Source: Kuschelorhynchus macadamiae (lineage: Eukaryota > Arthropoda > Insecta > Coleoptera > Curculionidae). Taken from it: a stretch of 64,000 bases of DNA. Under the pieces are notes generated by a model. It saw only the letters and a program-made list of their open reading frames with translations, was not told the DNA's origin and did no database searches. Shown here in pieces: positions 44,037 through 56,577 of this stretch (position 1 is the first letter of the stretch; the number at the start of each line of letters is the position of its first letter). The stretch lies in the NCBI GenBank assembly GCA_030620095.1, contig JAUTXW010000561.1, positions 1,814,001 through 1,878,000 on the forward strand. Direction: 5' to 3'. The position numbers and the translations under genes are program-made.

Positions 44037-44891
44037 ATGGCTAGCTATGACAATAACACAGGTAGAAGATCAGACAAGGCTACAAGTTTCAAATGTTGCA
44101 TTAACAAGGAATTTTCCAATTTTGTGTGTACAGTTTGCACCAACGTCTTTCATGCTAGTTGTTTAAACAGGAAAAATGACTTCAAGATCATCGACGGTCA
44201 CCGTATTTACTGTTCTAAGTGTGAACAGAAGGATAGCGAGTTAACTACCAAGTTGGAGGAATGTGAAAAATTTGATAGGCTGTATGAGCGGGCTAAAAAT
44301 GATTGGCAAAAGAAGGAAGAGATATATGAACAAGCAGCCATCGAAAATGAGCACCTGGTAAGGGAATTAAAAGCTGAAATTACAGAAATCAGTAATAAGC
44401 TCAAATCAAAGGATAGTTTTTTGAAAAGACAACAACGTAATTCAACAACTCTCCAGGATGAAATCTTGGAATCAGAGAGGATAATGAACGTAAAAATAGA
44501 TGAGCAGCGCCTGACAATCTTGTCTTTAAACAAAACCATATCAAACCTCTAATCGGAAAAATTAATCTTGAGTGAAAAATTATCTGAAGGGGAAATGGAA
44601 TCACAAAAGCTGAAGTCGGAAATTGAAAGTCTAAATCAAGTTAGAAACGAATTGGTTAGCAATATTAAAGCTCTAGATAGAAGCAACGACTGGTACCAAA
44701 CAGTACTTACAAAGTTACGTAATGCTTTGCAAAATGATGACCGTGCTCAGCCTAAAAGCGTACCTAACACAGAAACTGGAAACCCACCAGTTAAGCGACG
44801 TCAAATTCTGGTTATAGGTGATGAGACTGTTAAGGGTTCTATTTTTGGGATCAAAGCTGTTAAACGGAACACATTTGACGTAATATGTTAG
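44037..44891 (+). pseudogene. LINE A ORF1: PHD-like finger, coiled coil, SGNH start
   Basis: 44037-44552 has FKCCINKEFSNFVCTVC, TNVFHASC and GHRIYCSKCEQ (C4HC3-like finger) and then a long Glu/Lys-rich coiled coil. A stop at 44550-44552 separates it from 44568-44891, which ends the coiled coil and starts the SGNH-like domain with RRQILVIGDETVKGSIFG. Block I reads GDE, not GDS. The continuation SEDCIQI is at about 44920-44940, after a shift at about 44890, and is cut by LINE B. Confidence 0.7.
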
Positions 44892-44946
44892 AGACGAGAT
44901 AATGTACTGTTTAAGAAATTAAGCGAAGATTGCATACAGATATTAG

Positions 44947-46438
44947 TAGATCTACAGAAATGGCAGTTTTTAAAGCAATAACCTACATTACAGAAATGGT
45001 AGACAGGAATGAAAAAGTCGCAGGCTTATACTTCGACCTTTCGAAAGCCTTCGACACCATTGATCACCAGCTATTGATGGCCAAACTAGAGGCATATGGA
45101 CTGAGAGGAGCAAGTGCCGCATTATTAAGTTCATATCTCGCAGAAAGACAACAGTGTGTCTGTGTCACTGAGGATGGCAAGCAATATTTCTCAAAGGCTA
45201 TTGAAATGAGGCAAGGTGTCCCTCAAGGCTCAATATTGGGTCCCATTTTGTTTTTGCTTTATGCGAACAGCCTCAAGGATGGATTTCCCTCGGGACTGGT
45301 GTGTCAGTATGCAGATGACTCATCCGTAATGCTGGGATATGGCTCCGTGGCGGAGTTGTCTGGGGGATGTTCGAGTGCAGTGGAGCAAGTGCAGAGATGG
45401 TGCCAGAGTAATTGCCTAACTTTAAATGCCGACAAGACTGGTCTACTAACATTTGAAAAAACATCATTAAAAAGCTACTCTTTATATGTTAAACTGAACG
45501 GTAAATCTATCCCTGAACTTAACAGCATCAAGTTTCTGGGGGTCATCATTGATCCGACTTTGAGTTGGGAGGTTCATACCCAGGCTCTTCAATCTAGGTT
45601 GAATAGCTTTTGCGCTTTAATACGCATAATAAGAAATTCACTCTTCATAGAGAGTATTCGCATTTTCTATTTCGCCTGCGTGCAATCCATCATAAGCTAT
45701 GGTATTGTATTTTGGGGTTCCTCAAAATATGCTAATAATATATTTAAAACACAAAAGCGTATCATCAGATGTATTCTCAGATTGCATCCTCAAACATCTT
45801 GTAAACCTCATTTTATTAGTCTGGGTATTTTAACAGTACCATCACTATATTTCTTGGCACTGGTAATGTTTGTAAAAAAAAATCCTCATCTATTCTATAC
45901 CAACATAGATTTTTATTCTGAATCGATGACGGTTGTAACTAGAAACAGACATGGTCTTAGTGTACCCTCACACAACTCAACCTTTTTCGAAAGGGGCCCT
46001 TATTATCAGGCTATAAAAGCTTTTAAGTCACTACCAAACAATATATCAAGTACTGCAAGTACTAATATGTTCCGCAAGGCTGTGATAAGGTACTTGCAGA
46101 GTAAGTGCTTTTATTCATTTAAATTTGAATTTTAATTACCATTACCAAAAGTTTTTTTATTGTATCTATTTTATTTTATTGTATTTACAATATTTTAAGT
46201 TTAAGATAAGTATAGAGATCTTAGTGCCATTTGTAATTTTTTAAAAAATTTTAATCTGTAAATTTATAAAAAAATTTTAATCTGTTTGTAAATTTTTGTA
46301 TCATATTAAAATAATTTATATACATTGGTATGCAAGTCGTAATCCACTTTTTTGTTGACGTTTCTTTGTCATTGTAAAAAATGATTTTGTTGGAAATACA
46401 GATATTATTATTATATTATTATTATTATTATTATTATT
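44947..46438 (+). mobile_element. LINE B, 5'-truncated jockey-type insertion
   Basis: AGATATTAG at 44938-44946 and 46439-46447 forms a 9-bp target duplication. The insert holds the C-terminal two thirds of an RT ORF, a 3' UTR and a (TTA)n tail (about 46405-46438). Removing it joins LINE A text CIQI to GKFTKN, matching LINE Z text KLCMNFTKKD at the same position. Confidence 0.8.
44950..46135 (+). CDS. LINE B reverse transcriptase, partial but open
   Basis: About 395 codons without a stop after 5' truncation: LYFDLSKAFDTIDHQLLMAK (motif A), RQGVPQGSILGPILFLLYAN (motif B), CQYADDSSVMLGY (motif C), LNADKTGLLTF, IKFLGVIIDPTLSWEVH, ISYGIVFWGSSKYANN, QKRIIRCILRLHPQTSCKPH. The end is KCFYSFKFEF at 46135. 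It has no start of its own and lacks fingers and endonuclease, so it cannot act. The open frame suggests a recent insertion. The tail text (QKRxIR..SCxPxF) groups it with LINE C. Confidence 0.75.
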
Positions 46439-46447
46439 AGATATTAG

Positions 46448-46919
46448 GAAAATTCACCAAAAACGTTATATTCTTTTCTACACTACTTCACGTGAAGCTA
46501 TTCAGGGCCGTAAATTACAAATTACATCAATTGAAAACTTAATGCATAATACAAAACATACTAACCTTACAATTATTGGCCCCCCTTTATCGCACAATCG
46601 CCCTGTATTAAATTTTCTCATATCCCAGCAAAACGCTCTCATCGAAACTATCTCCAACCTCAATGATCATGCTAGCTTCGTCCCGTTAACGAATAGTTCG
46701 GTAAGCGGGAGGCTGAATAACGAAGCTCGACTTGAAATTACACGATACTTGGTAAACACAGTTGTTGAGAAACAGAATAGAAGCAACAACAATTTAGCCT
46801 GCTCAGCTACAGCTGTTTCAGCTAGTGAAAATCGGACTCCTTCTAGAGATGACAGCTTACCTGGGACACCACCTGCAACGAATTTTCAACTACCACCTCG
46901 ACAAATCATACCGACCTAA
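46448..46919 (+). pseudogene. LINE A ORF1 C-terminus (SGNH-like domain)
   Basis: Resumes after LINE B as KIHQKRYILFYTTSREAIQG (one-base shift from the upstream frame), then NLTIIGPPLSHNRPVLNFLI and a Ser/Pro/Thr-rich tail ending PRQIIPT. NLxIIxPPLxxNRPVLN is shared with LINE Z (39107-39589). The ending abuts endonuclease text directly. Confidence 0.65.
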
Positions 46920-48234
46920 ATGGCCTAAAAATATACTACCAAAACACCAGGGGCCTGCGTACTAAGACCACAACACTTTTTAATGAAATAATTAATTCAG
47001 ACTATGACTTTATAGTACTAACGGAGACTTGGCTGAATGCGGGCATTTTAAATGAAGAACTATTTCCTGGTAATTATGTAGTACACCGAAAAGACAGAGA
47101 CTCATTGCAAACAGGGAAAAGGCGAGGCGGTGGAGTGTTGATTGCTGTTAGATCTGTCTATAATTCCAAGACCTACACTGTACCAAACAATACAGTGGAG
47201 GAGTTGTGGGTGGGTGTGTTTTTCAACAATGTTTCTTACACGTTCGGCTGTACATTCCCCCCACTTCTCCTTTATCAACATATGAGGACCATATACTATC
47301 GATTAACTACATCATAGACAGAAAACCTACATCTAAATTGATCATCATTGGTGACTACAACCTACCCAATTTTGTAAATAATATAAAACAACTCGAATCT
47401 AGGGATAATCAGATTTACGAGGTATCCTCCGAGCTTTCCAATATTACAGAAGAAAACATCTTAATATCAAACAACGAAAGTGAAATACTCTTATACGACT
47501 GTGTCTGTTTTCACGATCTACAGCAGTTCAATCAGATATCCAATTACAACAACGCCTCACTGGATCTGGTATTTTCCAATTCAAATGTTAAAGTGTCCTT
47601 TTGTGAGGTACCCCTATTAACTCCAGATGAACATCACCCTCCTCTAAACCTATTACTCACGACGGACCAAGAAATGCCTTCCAACATGGTTGATGATAGT
47701 AATCTGTCCTGGAACTTCTATAAGGCTGACTATGATCGCATAAATGCATATTTTGAAAACATCAATTGGAGTTTCTTGGACAGCGGCGGATTGAGTATAG
47801 ATGAAAAGATTCAATGTTTTTATAATGTCGTTTTTACAGTTATTGAATTATATGTACCAAAAACAATCAAAAATAGTTTAAAATTCCCTACTTACTTCTC
47901 AAAGGACACAATAAAGCTAATTAAGAAAAAGAATAATATCCTCAACACACTCAGGAGTAGAAAGGGACATCTAAATGCTGATTTGGAAATCAAATACAAG
48001 GAACTAAGGCTAGCCGCGAAATTAAGCATCCAAAAAGACTATCAAGCATTTGTTATTCATTCACAGCATAACGCACTCCAAAACCCCAAATCATTCTGGA
48101 AATACCTGAAATCAAAAAGAAGTTTAATCGGCTATCCGAAGGAGATGCACCTGAACAACACAGGCCGAAAGAAATTGCCAATCTCTTTGCGGAATGTTTC
48201 CAGTCTATATACGCGGTTGGCACTAGCAATCTGA
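46920..48234 (+). pseudogene. LINE A endonuclease and linker
   Basis: LKIYYQNTRGLRTKTTTLFN and LTETWLNAGIL open the apurinic-type endonuclease. RKDRD, KRRGGGVLIAVRS and ELWVGVFF follow. A frameshift at about 47265 continues into YIPPTSPLSTYEDHIL, IIIGDYNLPNF, ASLDLVFSN and PDEHHPPLNLLL, then the linker (LKFPTYFSKDTIKLIKKKNN, FWKYLKSKR). The frame ends at 48234 where the RT N-terminal part is deleted. Confidence 0.7.
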
Positions 48235-48279
48235 GATATGCGATACCGTTTTTAAAAAACTGGTGGCAGATCGTGCGAT

Positions 48280-49068
48280 GTGAACCTGACGGTTTATTGC
48301 AGCTATATTGCACAAGCCCTCGACGCAAATTCTCAGGTCGATGCAATATATTTTGATTTTAAGAAGGCCTTTGACTCAGCTGATCACAACCTCCTACTGA
48401 GCAAGCTAAAGTTTCACGGTATTGAGGATCCACTCCTGTCGTGGTTGAAAAGCTACCTTACTGGTCGGACACAGCAAGTCAAATTCAACAGATCACTTTC
48501 AGATGATATCCAAGTTCACTCAGGTGTTCCTCAAGGTTCATACTTGGGTCCAATTTTGTTTCTTATATTTATCAACGATTTATCAGGTGTGTTCGAGAAT
48601 TGTTTGTTTCTGTTCTTCACAGACGACCTCAAAATCTATAGGACTATTGCAGATACCAACGACAACATAAAATTGCAGGACGAGATTTATAAGATTGTGA
48701 AATGGAGTTCTGACAACAGATTGTCCCTAAATAGTTCTAAAACCAAAATTATAACCTTCACAAGGAAGAAACAACCTATCATCCACAATTACAACATCAA
48801 TGAAAAATTACTAGAAAGGGTGTCTATGGTCAACGATCTGGGTGTTATTATGGACAGTGAGTTGAGGTTCAAAAATCATATTGACGGAGTCATATCATAG
48901 GCTTTTAAGATGGTCGGCTTCATCATGCGACAGTGTTGGGATTTCAAGGATACTGAAGCCCTGAAATCCATATTTTCCATTTTGGTTCGGAGTCACTTGG
49001 AATATTGCAGCATAGTATGCTCTCCTCTCTACCGAATCCATATAAAAAGAATTGAAAGGGTTCAATCT
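48280..49068 (+). pseudogene. LINE A RT palm
   Basis: VDAIYFDFKKAFDSADHNLL (motif A), HSGVPQGSYLGPILFLIFIN (motif B), LFLFFTDDLKIYRTI (motif C, FTDD where YADD/FADD is usual), LSLNSSKTKIITFTR, MVNDLGVIMDSELRFKNHID, a stop at 48898, then VGFIMRQCWDF, LEYCSIVCSPLYRIHIKRIE. Cut at RVQS by LINE C. The text continues at 51715. Confidence 0.7.
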
Positions 49069-51508
49069 TTTTAATGTTAATTTTGATCCTTGTAAAAATA
49101 ATATTCATGCAAACTGGATTGTGAACAACCTTATATCATTTGGTCTACAGTCTTCTATTAAGGACTATTCCAGGATTCATAACACATCAGCTACAATTAT
49201 AGATAACATCTTTACAACATTTCAGCTTGAAAAAGTCAAGGTTTTGACTATAGAGAGCAACTTGTCAGATCACTTCATGCAGTATGTTATATTACCTATA
49301 AAAACCTCAGTAAAAAGTACTAATAAGCAATATAAGTATATACGCAACTTCAGAAAAGAGGCTAATATAATAAATTTTAAAAATTTCCTGCAATATGAAT
49401 CCTGGGATGATTTGGTAAGAGCAAACACTGATGCTAATGCTAAGTTTGATTTATTTCTTGGTAAAATATTGTATATTATTAATAAGTCCTTCCCACAAGA
49501 GCTCATCAGAAATTGTACTGATGGTTCTCGAGTATCATCTAATGCACACTGGCTTACTAATGACATTGTAAAGCAAGGCGAAGATCTACGATTTTTATTT
49601 ATGTGTTGTAAAAAATCAAATAGTGAGCAAATGTGGGGAAACTATATGGTAAGGTTGAGGGAACATAGAGAACTCATTGCAAATAGTAAAAAAAATGTTT
49701 ATTCATATATTTACAATAATTCCTCAAATAAGATGAAAGCTTCATGGAATATAATAAGTAATGAATTGGATTCCTCAGCTAAAAAGCCTTCATATCCAAC
49801 TTTTTTCAAAAATATGAATGAGAGTACTATTTATGACTACGGTCTTGCAGCTAAAGGGTTTAATGACTATTTCATTGAGAGTATAAGGCAATTGTCTGGT
49901 AGTCAGTCGAGCAATCTTGGACTTAGTATGGGAACCTGTGACGAGTCAATGTTTCTCCAGCCGGTTAATGAACTTGAGGTACACACATATCTAAACTCAA
50001 TCTCAAATAAACACTCTGGTGGTATTGATGATATTCCTTGCTCGCTGTTGAGAAAAATGTCAGAGCATATATCTCCAGTCCTTACCTACCTAATAAATGA
50101 ATCCTTTAAAGAAGGTATATTTCCCACTCAACTAAAAACATCTATTATTCGACCTATACACAAAAAGGGTAATATTAATAGAATAGATAACTATAGACCA
50201 ATCTCACTTTTGACTGCATTCTCTAAGATATATGAAAAAGCATTTTATGACAGACTCAGTAACTTCTTGAATAAAAATAGGATTATACCTAGTACTCAGT
50301 TTGGATTTCGAAGGGGCTGCTCAACGGCTGATGCTATTGTTTCCCTTGTTGGGGAACTCATTCGGGCGTTGGATCAGGGTTGTGCCATCATGAGTGTTTT
50401 CTTTGATTTCTCTCGCGCTTTTGACTTGGTCAATCACTGTTTTATTATGTAAATTAGAACGTTATGGAGTGAGGGGTACTCCACTCAAATGGATTGAGAC
50501 ATACCTGTTTGACAGGAAACAAAAAGTCATACTGCTGGTGAATGGCCAGAAGTATCAATCTGAATTAGCAGACGTTCCTACAGGTGTTCCACAGGGAAGT
50601 GTGCTGGGACCCTTATTATTCCTCATCTATATTGCTGATATTGCTCAGTCAGCTTTGTTGGGCCCTAATATTATATATGCAGATGACATAAATTCTGTCA
50701 TAATGGGTGTTTCCTTGGCTGAGATAAGGAGATTAGTGGAGGTCAGCATTGAGCAAATGCTTGATTACTGCAGATTGAACAATCTTGTCCTCAATTTACA
50801 AAAAACACTCTTAATGCTGTTCAGTACCCGTGCAAATGACACAAGTCTAAATCTAAATATACCTATGTGGTAATGATATGGGCAATGTTAACACTGCTAA
50901 GTTCCTAGGCGTCATCATGGATTGTAACTTAAATTGGCCAGGTCATGTCGACTATATTCTTAAAAAACTAGCCACCCATTCGTTTGTCATTTGGAAACTA
51001 AGAGCAGTAGTTGACAGAAGCATACTAATGTCTTATTACTATGCCTACGTCTATTCCTTGTTAAATTATGCTATAGTAGCTTGGGGAAATTGCTTGCGAG
51101 TGAATGAGGTATTAGTTGCACAAAAGAGGATTATTCGAACAATCCTCTTCAAGGGATCAAGGGAATCTTGCCGTCCACTCTTCTCAAATCTTCAACTGTT
51201 GACAGTTGTATCAATTTATATACTTCAATGTGCCCTGTACATTCGTAAGAATCTTAACTCTTTTACTCTGGTTGATGACATGCCTCACTGCTATCCACTC
51301 AGAAATGGTTCCGACCTGACTACCGGCTGTTCGACTGACTGCAACTGCTAAAAGTTCCCTTGTAATGCCCTTAAAAATATATGATCACTTGCCGATTGAA
51401 CTCAGACGAACTATAAATTTAAAATCTTTTAAAAGAAAACTATTTGACTTGCTTTGTAGGGATCCCTTTTACAGTTTGAATGAGTTTTCCTCTAGAAACT
51501 TTGTATGA
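49069..51508 (+). pseudogene. LINE C endonuclease end and reverse transcriptase
   Basis: 49069-50452: NNIHANWIVNNLISFGLQ, ATIIDNIFTTF and SNLSDHFMQ (endonuclease end), HSGGIDDIPCSLLR, IIRPIHKKGNINRIDNYRPI, STQFGFRRGCSTADAIVSLV, SVFFDFSRAFDLVNH (motif A). Frameshift at about 50430. 50460-50873: TGVPQGSVLGPLLFLIYIAD, NIIYADDINSVIMG. Frameshift at about 50873, then 50878-51351 (KFLGVIMDCNLNWPGHVDYI, NYAIVAWGNCLRVN, QKRIIRTILFKGSRESCRPL) and a tail in further frames. Motifs A to C are intact; three frameshifts inactivate it. Confidence 0.75.
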
Positions 51509-51709
51509 TCTTGAAATATTCTGACTTGTATTTTGTATTTGTATTTTAACTTTTACACTATTTTATTTCACTTTTAACTTGATTAGGTATGTTGTAGTAT
51601 TATTCTTAACCTATTATATTATTATATGTATTTTACTTTGATAATCTTCGACGAAACACATGTCACACTGTGATCTGTTTGTGAATAAAGGAATTTGAAT
51701 TTGAATTTG
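49069..51709 (+). mobile_element. LINE C, 5'-truncated jockey-type insertion
   Basis: AATCT at 49064-49068 and 51710-51714 flanks it. Removing the insert and one copy joins RIERVQS to KFASFLLKKL of LINE A in frame. It holds the endonuclease end, RT, a 3' UTR with AATAAA (51684-51689), and a short GAATTT tandem tail (about 51691-51709). Confidence 0.75.
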
Positions 51710-51714
51710 AATCT

Positions 51715-52101
51715 AAATTTGCCAGCTTTCTTCTGAAGAAGCTGAGAATTGATCCAACATTAATAGACTACAAGGAGCGATTACGTCTTCTTGGTATGGA
51801 CACTTTGTAGTCTCGCCAAATAGTGTTAAATCTATCATTCGGACACAAAATCATGAACAATCATATAGACAGTCCATCACTGCTTGGTGAACTGAGGTTT
51901 CGGGCACCAGCCAGGCCAACGCGTCTGAATGAAATGTTCTCCCTAAGACCTTTTAGGACAGATGCTGGAAGAAATGAGCCTATAAATCACTTTATGGACC
52001 ACTTTAACCATTTTATACCACATGACTTCGACATTCATTGCACCAACACGTGTTTTAAAAATAAAATTAAGGCAATTTTGCAAGATGTATTGATTAATTA
52101 G
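51715..52101 (+). pseudogene. LINE A RT C-terminus
   Basis: KFASFLLKKLRIDPTLIDYK, a stop near 51810, then RQIVLNLSFGHKIMNNHIDS, LLGELRFRAPARPTR and NEPINHFMDHFNHFIPHDFD, ending at 52101. It matches the conserved LINE C-terminal pattern (Y..RL..LGM..L..RR). It resumes LINE A beyond LINE C. Confidence 0.65.
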
Positions 52102-52339
52102 ATTTCTTTTTGTCTGTTATAGTATGTAGTACTTTACTTTATACCTGTTTTGATATTTGTCTTTTTTTTCTCTTCACTAATTCTGTAACTTTCTATAATT
52201 GTATAGTGTACATGTATTATGTATTATGTTTGTGTGTATTTTGCTGTGTTGCTTTTATACTATTTGGGTTTTAACCTGTAATGTATATATTATTATTAAA
52301 TAAATAATCTGTTGTCATTTTTGTAACTGCGTTCAATGG

Positions 52340-54589
52340 TTGTTTATAATTTTTTTTTATTTTTTTAATGATTGAGCATGATCACAGTTTTTCTGGATAG
52401 AATGTCTCTTAATAGAATTTATGTAATAATGCTCTGATTTTTTTAATTATAATATATGCTGATCCCATTTAAGATTCTTATCTAAGACAATACCCATAAT
52501 ATTTTATGGAGCTAATTGAATCCTTTAATGTGACAATGTTAATATTATGATAATTAGGACGATTTGAAATATTGATGAAGAAAACAATATATTTGGTTTT
52601 TTTAATCTTTAAAGAGAGCTTAAAGCTATCATGAAATTGTTTTACTGATAAAAGACCTCTTTCAGCTTTTTCTTTTGCCTTCTCCCAAGAATCAGCAGTA
52701 AATATAATGGCAGTATCATCTGCATATGACACAATCTCACCCCCCCCCCCAATATTTAAACCATTTATGGAATTGATGTAAACATTAAAAAGCATGGGAC
52801 CCATCATCATTCCCTGTGGCACTCCAACCTTGACAATATCAGGTTTACTTAAAATATCATTTATTTTGGTAAATTGTGTTCTATTTGATAAGTAATTTCA
52901 GAATATTTCCAGGACGACGCCTCTGATACCATACTTCTCCAAGACGTTAATTAAAATAGAATGCGAGACTGTGTCTAAAAATACCAGAAGGCTTTTTTTA
53001 CGACTATCTAAATTTAAAGTCAATTGTTTAATAAATTCATGCAACACATCTTCAGTGCCCAGTTGTGGAATGAAACCAAATTGATTTTTTGATAACACAT
53101 TATTGTGGTTAAGGAAGGAAACCAATATGTCTGTTAAGCTTTTTTAAAAAATTTTACCAAAATTGGTTATTACAATTATAGGTCTAAAGTTTTCCATTAG
53201 TAATGTTGATCCTGATTTATGAATGGGAGTCACTATAGATGTTTTAAATTGTTTAGGGACTCCCTGTTTTAAAAATAAGGTTTATAATATATATAAGAGG
53301 TTCAACAATATACACATGTAAAGACTTAATCACTTTGGTAGTAATACCATCACTACCTGGTGAACAATTATTTTTTAAAGAATTAATGTAATTAATTACA
53401 TCATTTTGGGTCACAGGTCTCAAATACATAGAAGTCAATGATGTGTGTGTTACTTCAATAGGATTTTGGGGATTACAAATATTTTCTGACATTTTTTGGC
53501 CTATATTAATAAAATACTCATTAAAGTTAGTTAATCATTTTTTGTAATCAATTTTCAAAATCATTTTTATCAGCGATATGAATTTTTTCACTATTTTTGC
53601 ATTTGTTTTCATTTGTGGCATCATTTATAAATTTATAGACTTTCTTAATGTTTTTGGAATTCTGATTAATTTTATCTTTGTAATAATTGTTCTTAGTTTG
53701 AGTAATAATTTTATTCAACCTATTACAATATTCTTTATACTCTACTAACTTTTCCGGGCTAGAATTTTTTTTAGCATTCTCTTCATTATATTCCCTGTTC
53801 TTATTGAAATTATAATTCCTTATATTAGCCAAGGCTTTATTTTATGATATTTATTGTTAGTTAAAATGTCTACCTCTGATTGCTTTACAACATCGGTAAC
53901 ACATTTACTCAGCCTTTCCACGGCTGCTTCTGGATCAAGAAGCTCCAAAATATCCCCCAAATTTCATTGTCAGATTATTAAGCATATTAAAGTGAAACCT
54001 TTTTATGGACCTTTTTCTCTTGAGATGTTCCTGTATTTTCTTTGTTCATTGATGAAATGTTTATAAGTAGTAGTAAATGATCTGTTATGTCATGATTTAT
54101 TATAGCTGTCTTTACTTTAGATGTATTACTAATTTTACCCTTCACAAATATGTGGTCGAAGCATGTCTCTGACTCAAGTCTAGTGATGTCCCGATATAAG
54201 GTATCAAAACCATGTATATTCTCAACATAATCGCAAACCACGAGATCTGTATTATTTAATACATTAAAGTTAATATTACCCACAAATAGTTCTAAGTCAG
54301 TCTTCTGGTTAGTTCTCAGATGCTGATCTAAATCAGCCAAGTAGTCTACGGAACTAGGGGACCAGTAACAGATACTTAGGCAAACGCTTAGACCCTGATA
54401 GTTAAATTTAGTTTGGATATGCTCATTCTGCTTGTTGTTAATTTAAATGTATTAATGGTTGGATTCAGTGAACCCTTCATATAAACTAGAACACCATCAA
54501 AACTGTTAAAGTCCGCATTATCATAATATTTACTATAATCAGGTATATTGACTTGTAAAACTGAACTCAATTTATGACATTCCGTCATA

Positions 54590-54590
<1 letters not shown>
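52340..54590 (-). pseudogene. LINE D, inverted 5' part (endonuclease to RT connection)
   Basis: From 54590: [46 protein letters not shown] and TCFDHIFVKG (endonuclease), a linker (53832-53548), MYLRPVTQNDVINYINSL and SPGSDGITTKVIKSL, NVLSKNQFGFIPQLGTEDVL, VGVPQGMMMGPMLFNVYIN, VSYADDTAIIFTADS, then KYYGYCLR and a decayed connection region near 52340. An 11-C run (52740-52750) adds glycines before YADD. Several stops. The C-terminal tail is absent here but present in plus orientation at 54826. Confidence 0.7.
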
Positions 54591-54805
<215 letters not shown>

Positions 54806-54825
54806 AGATATAGAATCATAAACCA

Positions 54826-55350
54826 AAATTTCGATTTTCACAGCTACAGCACCAGAACTGCTGATCATCTACGTCCAAAAAGGCTAAAATTACAAAAGAG
54901 CATAAATAATTCTCTACCTCTCCAACTTAATAATAAACTTAAAAACACTACTAAAAATCTAGATGAAAGACAATTCAAGTGTAAAATTAAAGATATGCTC
55001 CTGGAAAGTGCTTTTTATAATATCAATGAATACATGACTGCACACCTAAATGTATAGATATGACGAATACTTATAGGAGTATAGTGCATTTTCTTTATTT
55101 TCCTTCTTATATGTCACATGATGTTTAATTGATGTTGTTTATTGTCAGTAATATGTAAACTTCGTTTTGTTAGTTTTCTACATTTATATTTTATAATCAG
55201 TGTATAACTTTGTGTAGCATTCCATAATGGTTTTTTTACTATTTTATCATTGTTTTTTACTATCTGACTTTAGTGACTAAATGTATTTTCTTCTTTTAAA
55301 TATCACATGTGTAAAACATTCTTTGTATGTTCAAACATGTAATATATTCT
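54826..55350 (+). pseudogene. LINE D, 3' part (RT C-terminus and 3' UTR)
   Basis: [35 protein letters not shown] and FKCKIKDMLLESAFYNINEY ending at a stop at 55056-55058: the C-terminal tail of CR1/jockey-type ORF2. A 3' UTR and an ATTCTATTCTATTTTATT tail near 55340 follow. It complements the minus-strand part, which stops just before this region of the protein. Confidence 0.6.
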
Positions 55351-55359
55351 ATTCTATTT

Positions 55360-56560
55360 TATTCTTGAAATCCTTAATTTTTGAAATTTGATTCTCTTTT
55401 TAAACACACAAACTATAGATGGAATACATAATTATCTTGGGTTCGGTAAACTATCCTGACAGATGATTTTTGCATATTTTATTTTTTTTTCAGAAAGTAG
55501 CCATTTGTAATATTACATTTCAAAAATAAAAATAGCAGAATATGCACGAGTTTTCCTAAAAAAATTTAATTCAAAATCACACTTTGACAGCCTTAAAAAG
55601 CAAAAATTTAGTAATGTCAGATTTTAGATTTACCAATTTGTTAAAGGAAATGAAATGACTGAAAATTATTGGGACAACAGAATTGTAATTATTTATTATT
55701 AAAATTTTAAAGGTTTTATTGAAGAACATAACATTAACGGGATAGATCCACCTAACAATTTAGGTTTTGTTACAGAAACATCCCCCTTTCAATATAGACT
55801 TGGAATTTGGTTGTTATAAGTTTTGTTATACAAATTTAGTTTTATGTGTATCATCACTTATAGGTATTTCCTTAATTATATATATGGCAATGCCGCAAAT
55901 CAAATTAAAAACAAGCACCCAATGGGAATAGTCAGAAAGTCGTTTGAAACGAAAATTACCTTTAATTTGTATAATAATCACATTTTAAAGTAATTTTTGA
56001 GTGCTGATGAAAGTTTTCCTGCTAGAATGGTGGATAAAAACAAAAAGAAACAAAAATAAATGAGATTTAAGAGTGTCAACATAGTTTACCGAAGCCTAAT
56101 ATCTTTTGCCACAATATTCATTTTATTTATCCACGTGAATTAGATTTTATGATTATAGTTTTCTGAGGAAGTTGCACTAATAAAACACAATTTGACAACC
56201 CAGGGTCAACATCGTTTGTAATGTGAAGTAACTTGGCTCCTAAAATAATCATAATAGCATACTCTTTTCTTTCATATTCTATGGTTTACATCTCACCTGT
56301 AACTTCAGTTCTATAGATAAGGAGCCAGCTCGTACAGAGCTAATATCACGGACATATCAACGATCTATTTCCCCAAATGACAGGTATTTTCAGCTATTGT
56401 TCATTCAAACAAAAACTCCTGAACACCCATTTTAGGAGTAAATATGATTTAAAAATGTATTTTGTTATAGTTTTAAGTTCACTACAAATATATAACTACT
56501 TAGATATAAGAAAATATTTTAACAATTCTGGTACATGTCTATAAAAATAAATCATTTGAA
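55360..56560. other. No exon identified
   Basis: AT-rich sequence downstream (in the gene's direction) of the host exons at 56578-56884. Later exons should lie on this side, but I could not support any. It may be intron. Confidence 0.4.
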
Positions 56561-56577
56561 TTTCAAATTGAACTCAC

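Larger units (their letters stand above)
44037..52310 (+). mobile_element. LINE A, CR1-like, split by LINEs B and C
   Basis: Segments 44037-44946, 46448-49068 and 51715-52310 together make a LINE with PHD-like/coiled-coil/SGNH ORF1, endonuclease, RT and an A/T-rich 3' end (ATTATTATTAAATAAATAA near 52290). B entered ORF1 and C entered ORF2, each with a matching target duplication. A large part of the RT fingers between 48234 and 48280 is deleted. Related in domain order to LINE Z, in opposite orientation. Confidence 0.8.
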
